A DNA stretch of 64,000 nucleotides from Areca catechu (taxonomy: Eukaryota > Streptophyta > Magnoliopsida > Arecales > Arecaceae), in the NCBI GenBank assembly GCA_021397845.1, contig CM038053.1, forward strand, positions 84,753,157 through 84,817,156, read 5' to 3'. Of the stretch, positions 35,914-47,012 are shown piece by piece; within the stretch, counting starts at the first letter, position 1; every line of letters begins with the position of its first letter. The notes beneath the pieces were generated by a model, which saw only the letters and a program-made list of their open reading frames with translations, ran no database searches and was not told the DNA's origin. Both the position numbers and the translations under genes were made by a program.

Positions 35914-37390
35914 TGTTGCCCAGAAATGGAGCCCAAGAGGGAGGGTGAATTGGGTCTTTTAAAATTTAAAACAGTAATGTGAAGGTCTAGTGGTGTTTGT
36001 GAGTAATAAATCCAATGCACAAGATTAAATGCAGTTGAAAGCAGTAAATCAAATGTAATAAGCAAAGAGCAAGAATACAATCACACACAAACACAATATT
36101 TATAGTGGTTCGGTGCAAACCTAGCACCTACATCCACTCCCCAAGCCACCCTTGGGAATTCCACTATAATCCTATCAAGATTACAGCCGACTTGTTTTTC
36201 AAAAGGCTCACAAGTCAAAACCTATGTTAGGTTTGTCACCTAGGCTCACCAACAACCTTTTACACTTGTTTTGTCTTCAGGCTCATAAGTTAACCCTAGT
36301 TGGTTTTATCCTTTTGGCTCACCAACAAACCACAACAACCTTCTTTCAAGACATCCTTGAAAGCAAGGTCAAATCACAAGATAAAAATAGATATACAACT
36401 TTAAAACTAAGACAAACTCTCTTCAAGAGTAGAAAGGAAGCTTTGAAGCTCAAGTTGATGCTTTGTCCTATCTCCTCCTTGGAATATTCTTCAAAACACC
36501 TCTTATGGAATGATGGTAGGATGAGCTTGTAGGCTTTTTCAGGGAATCAAGCCATAAAAGGCTTTTGATGTGAAGTTCTTGAGAGAATATTGATTTTTTG
36601 GCTTTGAATGGACTTCAATACTCTTCAATCCCTTTTGAATGAAGTTGGTGGAGGTTAAATACAACAAGAAGCTTTCAAAAAATGGTTTGTGACCATTGGA
36701 GCCTCGAATCTAGTCGTTTGGAGCTTGAAAAGTAAGTTCTGCAAGTTAGAAAAATGGATCCGTTAGGGCTGTCAGGCTTCAAGTGTCGACACTTGGCTCA
36801 TCAGGTGTCGACACTTGGCTGTCAGGTGTCGACACTTGATTTCTAGGTGTCGACAGTTGAACTTTCAATTGTCAACACTTGATGCATAGGTGTCGACACT
36901 TGACACAAAAGCCCTCAAATGGCAAAGTTCTGTATTTTCAAAAATTCAGATCTTGAGTCGACACTTGGAAATCTAAGTATCGACACTTGAAATGCAGGTA
37001 TCGATACTTGAGTTTTGGGTGTCGACACTTGGCATGCCAAGGATTTTTCTGCGTGCCAAATGCTGAAGTGCCGACACTTAGGCCAAGTGTCGACACTTGA
37101 GACAGAAAAATTCAGATTCAAGTGTAATTTGAGCCAAAAACACAAATATTGATATTGAAATTTAAATGGAACATAAATAAATAACAATTGAACATTTAAA
37201 AGCCCTTTTTTTCATGAAGAGGATATTTAGAATTGCAAGAAATGCTCCGTGCCATGGCGTGCCATGATACATAAGTTTTTGAGATTTTGAGGTGCTTTCT
37301 TCCTGAAAACTCATAGCTTGAAATATACATTAGTATACAATATGTACTCAATGTTTTGTTATTCATCAAAATCATTGGGTGGAGCCAACA
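35914..37390 (-). repeat. E 3' LTR with palindrome array
   Basis: 1,477 bp with TGTTGGC...GGGCAACA ends. A reversed TATA box (atatttatagtgg, about 36090-36102) sits beside the ggttcgg motif common in plant copia LTRs. Between 36780 and 37102 there are about 12 copies of AAGTGTCGACACTTG or close variants, mostly 21-23 bp apart. No gene. Confidence 0.88.
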
Positions 37391-37996
37391 ATCTCCCCCT
37401 TTTTGATGATGACAAAACCTTGAGTAAAACCGCATTAAGTTTCAAATTTCAACTATGATATTTCATGAGTATGATATGAGCTACAGTTTTCATAGTTAGG
37501 AAGAATCAATCTCCCCCTTTATTAGATATTTCTAATCAGAACAAATGATATGTTATATCAGGGTATCAAAGTAGATCAAATTTAAAAATTTACACAAACA
37601 AATTTTGAATAATTTTCAAAAACAATCTATACTATGACTCCCCCTTTTTGTCAATCATTAGAAAAGGGGAATAACCTCCTCCTCACAATGATCATGGAGA
37701 CAAAAAGATGGTAGAGTATCAAATATGACAGGTATCAAAGCCAAAAAGATCCAAAGAGAGTATTAGAGCTAAAGAGAATAAATGTAACTAATCAAGCAAT
37801 CAAGATGAATCACAATTTTTAAACATCCAAACTGATATATATATATATATATATATGATAAGAGGAGTTTTCAGTATAAAATTTGCTGAGTCATCAGCAA
37901 AACTAAAACAACAAAATGTATCAGAGTCATACAACAATAAGAGACATACAAAGTAGCATGAAACATAAAGCCATACAACAATAAACATCTGTAAGG
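37391..37996 (-). promoter_or_regulatory. E polypurine tracts and 3' spacer
   Basis: Reversed tracts of the AAAGGGGGAG type lie at 37392-37404 (adjacent to the LTR, the likely primer), about 37510-37520 and about 37638-37649. An (AT)n run of about 24 bases lies at 37833-37856. Multiple tracts are a known trait of Sireviruses. No coding sequence. Confidence 0.75.
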
Positions 37997-39583
37997 CTAA
38001 TCCTCATCAGATGGAATCTCAAATGAAATGGGTCTAGTAACTCTAGTCCTACGAGCTAGACTACGAGGAGTCTTCAGAATACTATGTCTCCTAGTCATAG
38101 TGGATGGCCCAAAACGAGGTGCAACTCTAGAGGCCCTAGAAGGAGGGGGTAGAGTCTTAGTGGGGGTAACAAAGACTGGCTCAGTGGTAGCTGGAGTGGT
38201 AGTAGCATCAGCTGGAAGTACATCAGGGGTCTGCTGCTCATGACTGATGACCTCATAATCATAGGCACCATCATCACTGCCGATGCCATCATCAAGAACA
38301 TCTATAGCCCTGTCATCAGTGCGATCACCATCCTCTACAGTATCATCATGGACATCCCGGTGGTCATCGCCATCATCATCATCATCATCACCCGGAGGAA
38401 CAATAGGAACAGCTGGAGGGAGCAGAGATCTGATCAAACTCTCAATACGTGCAAAACCAGCCTCCATAGTCTGGCGAATCTCGGCATGCTCAGCAGCAGT
38501 GTCAGCTCGAAGGCTGTCAATCTCGATCCGAAGCTGAGTCATCCTAGCTCCCAGATTGGAAAGCTCGCCTCTCACCTTTGCAAACTGCTCACACGAATAG
38601 TCCTCAAGGTGTACTCTAGTAGAAGCTGGAGGAGCTGCTAATGGTGTGGCAGAAGGCATCGCCGGCTCGGTCTCTGATGCATGTGCTGTATGAACAGGAG
38701 AACTGACCAGCCCAGATGGCCCTGCCTCAACCTCACGTAACTCATCCTCCTCATCTGGCTCCTAGCCAGACTCTCTCCTGATCCATCTGCCACTAACCAC
38801 TCTGTATCCCATCCTATGGAGTGACCGCTCATCATAAACATCTGTGTGTAAGATCTCCTTGGGGATCTCCCCCTCCAAGGATACACCATAGGCATGGAAT
38901 AATCAGGTCAGTCCCATCCCATAGGGTAGACAATGATGGCGCTGGCTGGCCGCATCTCTCATCTGAATCTGCATCATGGAAGGAATGTCTACCTGCATCC
39001 TCTGTGTCAAGCAGACCATGAGCATAAGCTCTCTCTCTGTGATAAAATCAAATTGCCCTGTCTTTGGCAAAAGAATCCGGGCCATGATGTGATGAAGGAG
39101 CCGCATCTCCACTGATAGCTGGTTTGCAGTGACTACTGTCACACCGTGAACATCCTCTCTCTCCAAAATACAACGAAATGCGGCCTCCCAGTCATCCACA
39201 GAGAAAATGCTAATCCCTCGGTGCGGTATCTCCCAGACTCTGCTCAAGAGCTCCTTTGTCAGTAGAATCTCCACACCTTGCACAGATGTCCTCCAAGTCA
39301 TACACTAGGTATCCAAAGCTCCATAGAACTCATGTACCATATGGGGTAATACCGCTCCTGTATAGTATAGAAGGGCACCAAACCTGCATTGATAAGAGTT
39401 TGTCGGATCTGAAAATGCTGGCAGTCAAAAAACTCTAAGTCCACTCATCGACCGGAAGCAACAGCCTTCCCTGCCATCCTCTCCATAGGGTAACCAGGTG
39501 CGACAGAGCTGCTCGACTCACCAGTGTCATAACTAGCCTTTGTTCTCCTCTCTATCCTTTGACTCGGTCTCCTAACTACTAGT

Positions 39584-41036
39584 TGATGGGGGACTAATAT
39601 GCATGCAATTTTTTTGTATGTTTTACATGTGGAGTTAGGTGATTAATTCCCAAATTTCAGATCAAAATTATTTGTAGGAAATTTTGTATAAACTTTTGAA
39701 GATCAGCATGCAGATTAGGACCTAGAAAAGTAGCAAAGAAGGACCGCCGGGGCTGAGAAGCCTCGGTTAGGGCAAGTTCTCCTACAATAAAACTACTGCA
39801 GGTAGAGGGGTGTACCTGACAATGTTTATGAAGATCGCAGTGAAGGGGTCTCTCATTCCTCGATGGATGCGGCCTGGAAAACCGAGCCAATGACCCGCGG
39901 ATACCCGGCTTTCTGCTCGGTGGTCCGATTGAGGCTTGGCTGGAGTCGTTGGATTCGTAGGAACTCGGGGACCTGCAAACGACCTGTCAGGGGTTAGGAA
40001 ATTTACAAAGGAATAAGAAAACAAAGGAAAAATAGCAAGGGAAGGCTTCTTTTGGAGTGGGCGTCCACGGATCTGGAGGGTTTGTTGGCAGCAGGAAGAT
40101 GATTGCAAACACCGGGAAGATGAACTCTCACAAACCCCTTTATGCACACAGCAGGGTATCACACAACTCAATAGAAGAACTCAAGGTTTTAGTTCATATC
40201 AAAAAGTCTCCCTTCATACAAGTGGCTAGGGTCCTTTAAATTGACCCTTAACCTTGTGCTCCAAGTAAGGGCACATTAGTCTTTACATAAGAATCCTTTT
40301 CCCTCTCAAACCCTAGCTAGAAAATAAGAAAATATTAGGTAGAAAAATCCTTAAAAATTCTCTTGACTTGGTCAACACTCCAAGGATGCCTAGGGGGGCG
40401 TGTTGGGCTTCTAGGAGCAGCAAGAGGCCGGCCCAAAGGGGCTCGAGTGCATGGGTTTGGGCCTCTGGAAGCTGGGGTGGCCTGGTAGCCATGTAGCAGG
40501 AATATTCCTTGGTATCTTGCTTCTTTAGGGCTTGGGCTTGGCACCTGGGCTTGATTTCTTTGGGCTAGGATGCAGATGGACCTCTGGAGTCAAGGATGCC
40601 CTTATCTATGAATATACTTTGGCATCTGGAAGGGAATTTGGGCATCTGGAGGGCATCTGCAAGGAATCAGGGTTTTCTGAATTTTTCCTCCTAAGGTCTT
40701 CAAATCTTCAAGCTGGGTTGGACTTGGGCTATACTTTCATGTCTTCAATCTGGTTGGACTTGGTATTCACTTATATGATGTGGTCTTGAGTCTTCAATAT
40801 GGTTGAATAGGACTCAAAAAAATAAAATTAGCTCGACTTTAGCTGACTAACACTGGACTGAACTAGCTCAACATGAGCTGACTAGCACAGAACTGAAACT
40901 CAAAAGACTCAAATAACAACTAAAATGGACTCAGATGGGCTAAGCCCTTATTACAGATAGACTCATAAATTATTGATCAATTCACAGAGGGTTGAAAAGC
41001 CTCTGTCTTATTCTGGTGCCTCTGGTGTCCCCACCA
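39584..41036 (-). repeat. A2 3' LTR
   Basis: In plus-strand view TGATGGGGGACTAATATGC to GTGTCCCCACCA. It matches 44521-45972 nearly base for base from about 39720 on. A reversed weak TATA-like tttaaattga lies near 40235. Open frames of 60-129 residues appear in both LTRs but are not considered genes. Confidence 0.93.
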
Positions 41037-41056
41037 ATTCTCCCGGGGTGGGAGGA

Positions 41057-41073
41057 ACTCGACCCTGTCGAGT
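41057..41073 (-). promoter_or_regulatory. A2 hairpin before the 3' LTR
   Basis: ACTCGAC-CCT-GTCGAGT, perfect 7-bp stem, 20 bases from the LTR edge at 41036. The bases between (reversed) include the purine tract cgggagaat. Confidence 0.75.
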
Positions 41074-41770
41074 GAAGATCAAGCTGGCTCACATTTCTCT
41101 CAAGGAGGTCTAAGTTGAGGTGCTGCAAGTCCTCTCAAGAAATCCATGAATCGTCCGACTCTGGCCGGCCTTGCCATCGGACCAGGAAACGTTGATAACC
41201 GCAGTCCCGGGTCATAATGGCTTGATCGTTCAGGATACGCTCGATCCGTTCTCCTCTCTCAGGCCAAATTTATTAGTGGACACTCTGGGTTAGGGTCACT
41301 CACAATGAAAAGGAATAGGTTCAAAAGCCTCACTAGGTATCGTTGTCGGTTCCCTGTACTGAGCCAGGTCTATAATATTGAAGGTAGAACTAATGCCCAA
41401 ATCCGAAGGCATGTCTAACTCCTAGGCATTTGATCCAACATTCTCTATTACTTTAAAATGTCCGGCTCTACGAGCATGAAGCTTCTTTTAGGCCTATGCC
41501 TAATCAAGATAGAATCCACTACATCAAATTCTTTGACCCTTCTTCGGGAATTAGCAAGTTGTTTTAAGATTAGTGCGGGTGGTGAACATGCTAGGCACAT
41601 GCAGACTCCTAACAAATGATTCAAAGGACTCATACTAACACCTAACAGACTTGACTATGCATTCATATAGAAGGAAATCTTATTGAACTCTTTGGATCTA
41701 AACCTAACAGATTATAGGTTCCCTAGGTTTGATCCTAGCTTGACATGCACATGAAAATTTACAGTGAACT
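41074..41770 (-). pseudogene. A2 integrase tail and chromodomain, degraded
   Basis: On the minus strand an open piece 41633-41448 has LANSRRRVKEFDVVDSILIR, the integrase C-terminal stretch that C has as ADSQRRVKTFDEGDYVMIR. Further down, shifted frames still show pieces of the integrase end and of the chromodomain (region 41290-41090, equivalent to 15830-15990 in A1). Several stops make it dead. Confidence 0.75.
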
Positions 41771-41793
41771 CCTAGCAAATTCCAAAGAGTTTG

Positions 41794-42438
41794 CTAGAAG
41801 TAAGATGCAAATCTAACATGCATGATGAATGCATGCAGTATGCTAATCTCAGTTAAATGCAATCTAATAATCCTAGAAATGCTGGAGGTGTCAGGAAAGG
41901 GCAGAAAATAGGAAGTGGGTTCAGAAGTAGTTTGGTAGGGTAGGGAAAAAGGTTCAAGGTTAGTTGGATAAAGTTCGATAAAAGAAGGCATGTCAGGGAC
42001 TAATACTAGACTAATGAGGTTAACTTTATGAGGTTGAGAAATATCTACAGGGTTTGCATAATGGAAGGATGGGTCGACAATTTCGGGGAAGAGGTCCTTA
42101 ATGGGAACTATAGGAGGGGACTCATCTTGAAGGTATTGATTCAAAGAGATCAGGTCCTTAATAAATTCTTCTGGTTCCTGTATTTTTGGACTAAACTCTA
42201 TAATTTGGCTCTCCTCTATGGTTTCCTCAAGTAAGGCTCGAGCAGCAGTACCTAGGTTCTCTTTCTCTATTTGTTCTTCCACTATAGCTTTGGGTTGGAT
42301 GTGGTCAAGGTCAACTAGCTCTGGGTTGGTTTCTACTTGGGTATCTACTGGGCCAACTATTTCTAGGTCATCTATAGGTGTCTCATCTTCTCCCTCATAC
42401 TCATCCACTAGGCTCACATCAGCTTCATACACTTCCAC
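41794..42438 (-). CDS. A2 acidic ORF ending at integrase-core junction
   Basis: 214 residues. It begins in the stretch VYEADVSLVDEYEGEDETP shared with A1, is rich in Glu and Asp for about 100 residues, then has a hydrophobic and proline-rich part, and ends HVRFASYF, the first residues of the integrase-core block that A1 and C continue as FWKTLW. No catalytic motif is seen. It overlaps the end of the gag ORF by 25 bases in another frame, which would fit either translational frameshifting or simple decay. Function unknown; origin as the gag-pol linker after deletion of pol is inferred. Confidence 0.55.
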   Translation of the reverse strand: MEVYEADVSLVDEYEGEDETPIDDLEIVGPVDTQVETNPELVDLDHIQPKAIVEEQIEKENLGTAARALLEETIEESQIIEFSPKIQEPEEFIKDLISLNQYLQDESPPIVPIKDLFPEIVDPSFHYANPVDISQPHKVNLISLVLVPDMPSFIELYPTNLEPFSLPYQTTSEPTSYFLPFPDTSSISRIIRLHLTEISILHAFIMHVRFASYF

Positions 42439-43643
42439 GTTAATGTAAGCCTTGTGAATCTCAGGAATGGTTGGAGAAGGTCGGCTAGCATGAAATTGGT
42501 TAGGTTCTGGTCTCTGATTATGGGTACTACTCCTAGTAGGTTTAGGTTGTATAAGGGTAGTGGCTCACTACTGGGTTCATATTTAGGGATACTAATCCTA
42601 TGGGGTTCAAGTTGACTAGGGGAAGCATGACTTGTACTAGGCTGATACTTAGGGGTTATGGGTTCTCTGGGCTCATAGGACAAGGGTGCAGATCTATGGG
42701 TAATGGGATTATAGGATCTGGGGTCATAGGATTTTGGGTTAGCTCTATGGTCAGGTTCTAAGGATGGATCATGGTATGGGGTCCTCCTAAGGTTAGGCTC
42801 CCTATATGGGTCAGGATATTGGGTTCTCCTAGGGTTGGACTCCCTATATGGATCAAAATATTGGGTGTTGGGTCTATTAGGCTCATGGGATATGGGTGCA
42901 TAGGATCTATGATCATGGGATCTAGAGTCATAGGATCTAGGTTCATAGGTTCTGGATTCATAGGTTCTAGGTTCATAGGATTTGGAGTCATAAGATCTAT
43001 AGGTTGTGGGTATACTAGGCTTATAGGATTTGGGTAAATAGGATCTATCTTCCTGGTCTACAAAATCCTGATTGGGTCTTCTAGGTTCAGTATCATAATA
43101 AGGGTCATGATAAGGGGTTCTTCTAGGTTCAGTATTATAGTATGGGTCAGGCTGAGGGGCTCTCCTAGTTTTAACCCCTCGGTATGGATCAGGGTTTGGG
43201 GTCCTCCTAGGTTGAGGATTATAGTACGGGTCAGGATAAGGGGCTCTCCTAGGTTCGACCTCATGGTATAGATCAGGGTTTGGGGTCCTCCTAGGCTGAG
43301 GGTTATAGTATGGGTCAGGATGAGGGGCTCTCCTAGGTTCGACCTCATGGTATGGATTAGGGTTTGGGGTCCTCCTGGGTTGAGGGGAATTAGAATCTGG
43401 TTCAGACTGTGACCCATGGGTTTTTCCTGGGGTCCCTACCCGGACTTCTAACTGATCAAACCTATTGGCAAGATGGTCAATTCTATCATTAGTTTGAATA
43501 CCAGACTGAGTTAACTGGGTCATCTGGGTAGCCATCTGGGCTATTTGATCAGCTAGGGCTTTCATTTGGGTTTGCAAATTTTTCATGGGTTCAGACATTT
43601 GGGAAGGAGGTGGGTGATATGAAACTCCTGATCTAGTGCTCAT
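42414..43643 (-). CDS. A2 gag-like ORF with PRRTP-DPY repeats
   Basis: 409 residues, uninterrupted. Residues 1-75 look like a gypsy gag N-terminus with a heptad-like helix (LQTQMKALADQIAQMATQ, then QTNDRIDHLANRFDQLEVRV). Residues about 95-190 are tandem units of PRRTPNPDPYHEVE type, about 13 residues each; about 200-260 are SYEPR/TYEPR repeats; about 265-310 are PRRTQYPDPYRE units. The capsid core and CCHC knuckle are absent. The sequence should be disordered. Whether it is made is unknown; the long open frame in an otherwise decaying element is notable but could reflect youth. Confidence 0.65.
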   Translation of the reverse strand: MSTRSGVSYHPPPSQMSEPMKNLQTQMKALADQIAQMATQMTQLTQSGIQTNDRIDHLANRFDQLEVRVGTPGKTHGSQSEPDSNSPQPRRTPNPNPYHEVEPRRAPHPDPYYNPQPRRTPNPDLYHEVEPRRAPYPDPYYNPQPRRTPNPDPYRGVKTRRAPQPDPYYNTEPRRTPYHDPYYDTEPRRPNQDFVDQEDRSYLPKSYKPSIPTTYRSYDSKSYEPRTYESRTYEPRSYDSRSHDHRSYAPISHEPNRPNTQYFDPYRESNPRRTQYPDPYREPNLRRTPYHDPSLEPDHRANPKSYDPRSYNPITHRSAPLSYEPREPITPKYQPSTSHASPSQLEPHRISIPKYEPSSEPLPLYNLNLLGVVPIIRDQNLTNFMLADLLQPFLRFTRLTLTWKCMKLM

Positions 43644-44506
43644 GCAAGACTCGATCAGACCGACTACAGCTGACTAGACCTAGAGTCCAAACTAAGGGCT
43701 CAATCAGGGTGGCAAACTAGCCTATAGTAACCCTATACTCAGCCAGGCAGGTGTAAGGGGAGTGTTAGGTCCCTGATTGCCAATCCTAGACACCAATCAG
43801 AGATTGGCCAGGTAGGCGGACCAGCACACAAGCCCTTCAGGATTGAATCCCGAAACTACCTTTCTAGACACTGAGCACAAAGCACACACGGGTTAGCTTG
43901 ACACAATGATCTGACACGTAGCCCGGACCCGACCAGTTGGTGTTCCTAGCCCACTAGGGCAAATTAAGTCTAGTTAATTTTAGGTTAAGGCTTGGGACCG
44001 AATGAAAGGGATGTTGTTTTGGGCTAAGGAGAGGTGATCAAATCCTCCCTCGATCTGATATAGCAAGAGTTCCCTTAAAAGTAAATTATGCAATGATGGC
44101 AGGTAGATGGGATGCAAATTAGGGTTTAGATGTTTTTGGTATTTTTGGAGAATATGTAATTTTTTTTTTGGTATTTTCTTAAATAGAAGAAAACTTTAAA
44201 ATTATGGCCTAATATGCAGGAAATATACTAAAATTAAAAAAAATGCAAAATATGCTAAACAAGATCCTAAAACTTCCAAACTTGTCTTGCTGAAAAAACA
44301 TAGCCGAAAGTCTATAGGCTGTATTTCGGCTTGTAAAAACTTCTCAAGCCATAATAAAATCTGAAAAAATTCTTAAGATTACTTTAAATTATGATAAATC
44401 TATTAAAACAAATTTTAGAATTTTTGGAGTTTTTATCAAGAATAAATAATTAAAATAACAGAGTATATATGGACTAAAAAATTGTAGAAAATAAGCCCTA
44501 ATCTAA
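43644..44506 (-). other. A2 leader
   Basis: Non-coding stretch from primer-binding site to gag. It carries the same blocks as the leaders of A1 (12564-13486) and C (57013-57878), among them the gccaggtaggc and cctgattgccaatcctagac repeats. Confidence 0.7.
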
Positions 44507-44518
44507 GCTCTGATACCA
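44507..44518 (-). promoter_or_regulatory. A2 primer-binding site
   Basis: gctctgatacca (reverse of TGGTATCAGAGC), two bases from the 5' LTR edge at 44521. Confidence 0.9.
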
Positions 44519-44520
44519 AA

Positions 44521-45972
44521 TGATGGGGGAATAATATGCATGCAATTCTTTTGTATGTTTTACATGTGGAGTTAGGTAATTAGTTCCAAAATTTCAGATC
44601 AAAATTATTTGTAGAGGATTTTGTATGAATTTTTGAAAATCAGCATGCAGATTAGGACCTAGAAAAGTAGCAAAGAAGGACCGCCGGGGCTGAGAAGCCT
44701 CGGTTAGGGCAAGTTCTCCTACAATAAAACTACTAGAGGTAGAGGGGTGTACCTGAAAATGTTTATGAAGATCGCAGCGAAGGGGTCTCTCGTTCCTCGA
44801 TGGATGCGGCCTGGAAAATCGAGCCAATGACCCACGGATACCCGGCTTTCTGCTCGGTGGTCCGATTGAGGCTTGGCTGGAGTCGTTGGATTCGTAGGAA
44901 CTCGGGGACTTGCAAACGACCTGTTAGGGGTTAGAAAATTCACAAAGGAACAATAAAACAAAGGAAAAATAGCAAGGAAAGGCTTCTTTTGGAGTGGGCG
45001 TCCACGGATCTGGAGGGTTTGTTGGCAGCAGGAAGATGATTGCAAACACCGGGAAGATGAACTCTCACAAACCCCTTTATGCACACAGTAGGGTATCACA
45101 CAACTCAATAGAAGAACTCAAGGTTTTAGTTCATATCAAAAAGTCTCCCTTCATACAAGTGGCTAGGGTCCTTTAAATAGACCCTTAACCTTGTGCTCCA
45201 AGTAAGGGCACATTAGTCTTTACATAAGAATCCTTTTCCCTCTCAAACCCTAGCTAGAAAATAAGGAAATATTAGGTAGAAAAACCCCTAAAAATTCTCT
45301 TGACTTGGTCAACACTCCAAGGATGCCTAGGGGGGCGTGTTGGGCTTCTAGGAGCAGCAAGAGGCCGGCCCAAAGGGGCTCGAGTGCATGGGTTTGGGCC
45401 TCTGGAAGCTGGGGTGGCCTGGTAGCCATGTAGCAGGAATATTCCCTGGTATCTTGCTTCTTTAGGGCTTGGGCTTGGCACCTGGGCTTGACTTCTTTGG
45501 GCTAGGATGCAGATGGACCTCTGGAGTCAAGGATGCCCTTATCTATGAATATACTTTGGCATCTGGAAGGGAATCTGGGCTTCTGGAGGGCATCTGCAAG
45601 GAATTAGGGTTTTCTGAATTTTTCCTCCTAGGGTCTTCAAATCTTCAAGCTGGGTTGGACTTGGGCTATACTTCCATGTCTTCAATCTGGTTGGACTTGG
45701 TATTCACTTATATGATGTGGTCTTGAGTCTTCAATATGGTTGAATAGGACTCAAAAAAATAAAATTAGCTTCGCTTGAGCTGACTAACACTGGACTGAAC
45801 TAGCTCAACCTGAGCTGACTAGTACAGAACTGAAACACAAAAGACTCAAATAACAACTAAAATGGACTCAGTGGGCTAAGCCCTTATTACAGATGGACTC
45901 ATAAATTATTGATCAATTCACAGAGGGTTGAAAAGCCTCTGTCTTATTCTGGTGCCTCTGGTGTCCCCACCA
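44521..45972 (-). repeat. A2 5' LTR
   Basis: In plus-strand view TGATGGGGGAATAATATGC to GTGTCCCCACCA. CTAGT follows at 45973. Confidence 0.93.
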
Positions 45973-46030
45973 CTAGTCTCTTCCTAGGACCCATGTCAAA
46001 CCAGCTGGATAGGAAGGAAAAGAGGATAGA

Positions 46031-47012
46031 TCCAATCAAACTTAGAGCTATGGGACTAGCTACAGGTTGAGCTAAGGAGAAAATCATGTCACAAGAGGTG
46101 TAAAGACAGTTTTGAAATAATTTTGGGTTGTAAAATACCCCAAAAAATTTAGGAAACAATTTGAAAGCAGGGATTTTACAAGCTAGAAAATGTTTTTGGT
46201 TGTTAAAATATATTTGAACTTTTGTAAAAATATAATTTGTAATTTCAAAATACCAAAATACATGGGATTTGGGCTTAAAACATTTAGAGTTTTAGCAAAA
46301 AGGTAAAAATGTCACAAAAACATCATGAAAAATTATGATAAATCAATAGAAATAAGTTTAAAACATTAGATTTTAGGTGAATACCCAATTTTTTTGGCCA
46401 AAACCAATCAAACAGTGATTCTTCCCAAATTCGAATGGAATGTGCATGAAGAACGGCCAAAAACCATGGGAAATTCAAGAAAAATGCCACTAAACCATGA
46501 TTCCTTCAAACGGAGTTTTAGAAAACCATTAAAACTAAGGAAAATCCGGTTGAAATCCCAAATATAGTTGAAAAAATCCAAATCTAGGTCAAACGGTTTG
46601 ACAGTAACAAAAAGAAAATGAAAATATGAGAAATAAAATGGAAATAAAAAGAAATTAGAAGAGGGAATACCTGATTCGTGAAGGGTTAAATGGGAAGAGA
46701 AGGTATTTGGATAGTAGGGGACCACTGTAGCTAGAAATTGATGGAGGAAAAGTAAAAACAAAACCCTCGGTCGATCGTTTTAAAAACATATTTCATTTCG
46801 CAAGTGTCAATACTTAGTATTTGTCAAGTGTCGACACTTGGTTAGGTGTCGACACTTGACAAAATCCAAGTGTCGACTCTTGGCCAAGAAAATCCAAAAA
46901 AAATCAAAAAATCTTTAAAAAAAAAATCTAAGAAAATATTTAAAAGCCTTTGGGACTCAAAGCAAGTGTTTTTGAGTAAAATGCCATGGGAAAGATGAAA
47001 TTTGAGAGAGTT
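46031..47012 (-). other. E spacer with palindromes between RNase H and third ORF
   Basis: No coding sequence. At about 46800-46882 four copies of the CAAGTGTCGACACTTG palindrome or variants occur, the same motif as in the E LTR array. AT-rich otherwise. Confidence 0.7.

Larger units (their letters stand above)
39584..45972 (-). mobile_element. A2: non-autonomous gypsy chromovirus (family A)
   Basis: 6,389 bp, LTRs 39584-41036 and 44521-45972 (1,453 and 1,452 bp), target duplication CTAGT at 39579-39583 and 45973-45977. Minus-strand interior: primer-binding site, leader, an open gag-like ORF of 409 residues, an acidic ORF of 214 residues, and a degraded integrase tail with chromodomain. No capsid block, protease, RT or RNase H. 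Large parts of the two LTRs are nearly identical, so it is younger than A1. Confidence 0.93.
37997..46030 (-). pseudogene. E third ORF (env-like/putative plant transposon protein), split by A2
   Basis: The minus-strand start is near 46020 (GPRKRLV); after A2 the frame resumes below 39578. Recognisable parts are QIRQTLINAGLVPFYT (39410-39360), RVWEIPHRGISIF, QLSVEMRLLHHIMARILLP (39120-39060) and a last open frame 38659-37997 of 220 residues. The latter has a coiled-coil-like stretch (QLRIEIDSLRADTAAEHAEI), an aspartate run and a basic end (RRHSILKTPRSLARRTR). Some stops lie between (for example near 39435 and 38762). Function unknown; presence after RNase H is typical of Sireviruses. No clear membrane segment or signal peptide is seen. 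Confidence 0.78.

Noticed and set aside
36780..37102. CRISPR-like array
   Set aside because: Short palindromes with spacers of only 5-8 bp in a plant LTR; no cas genes and no unique spacers.
38028..38641. Plus-strand frames opposite the E third ORF
   Set aside because: Shadow frames of the minus-strand ORF, caused by its codon bias and repeats.
39657..40171. Minus-strand frames of 77 and 129 residues in the A2 LTR, mirrored at 44594-45108
   Set aside because: LTR duplicates; frames are not kept in the related A1 LTR.
42771..43037. Frames at 42771-43037 (plus) and 43058-43417 (minus, other frame) over the PRRTP repeats
   Set aside because: Tandem repeats stay open in several frames; only the 43643-42414 frame starts with a gag-like N-terminus.
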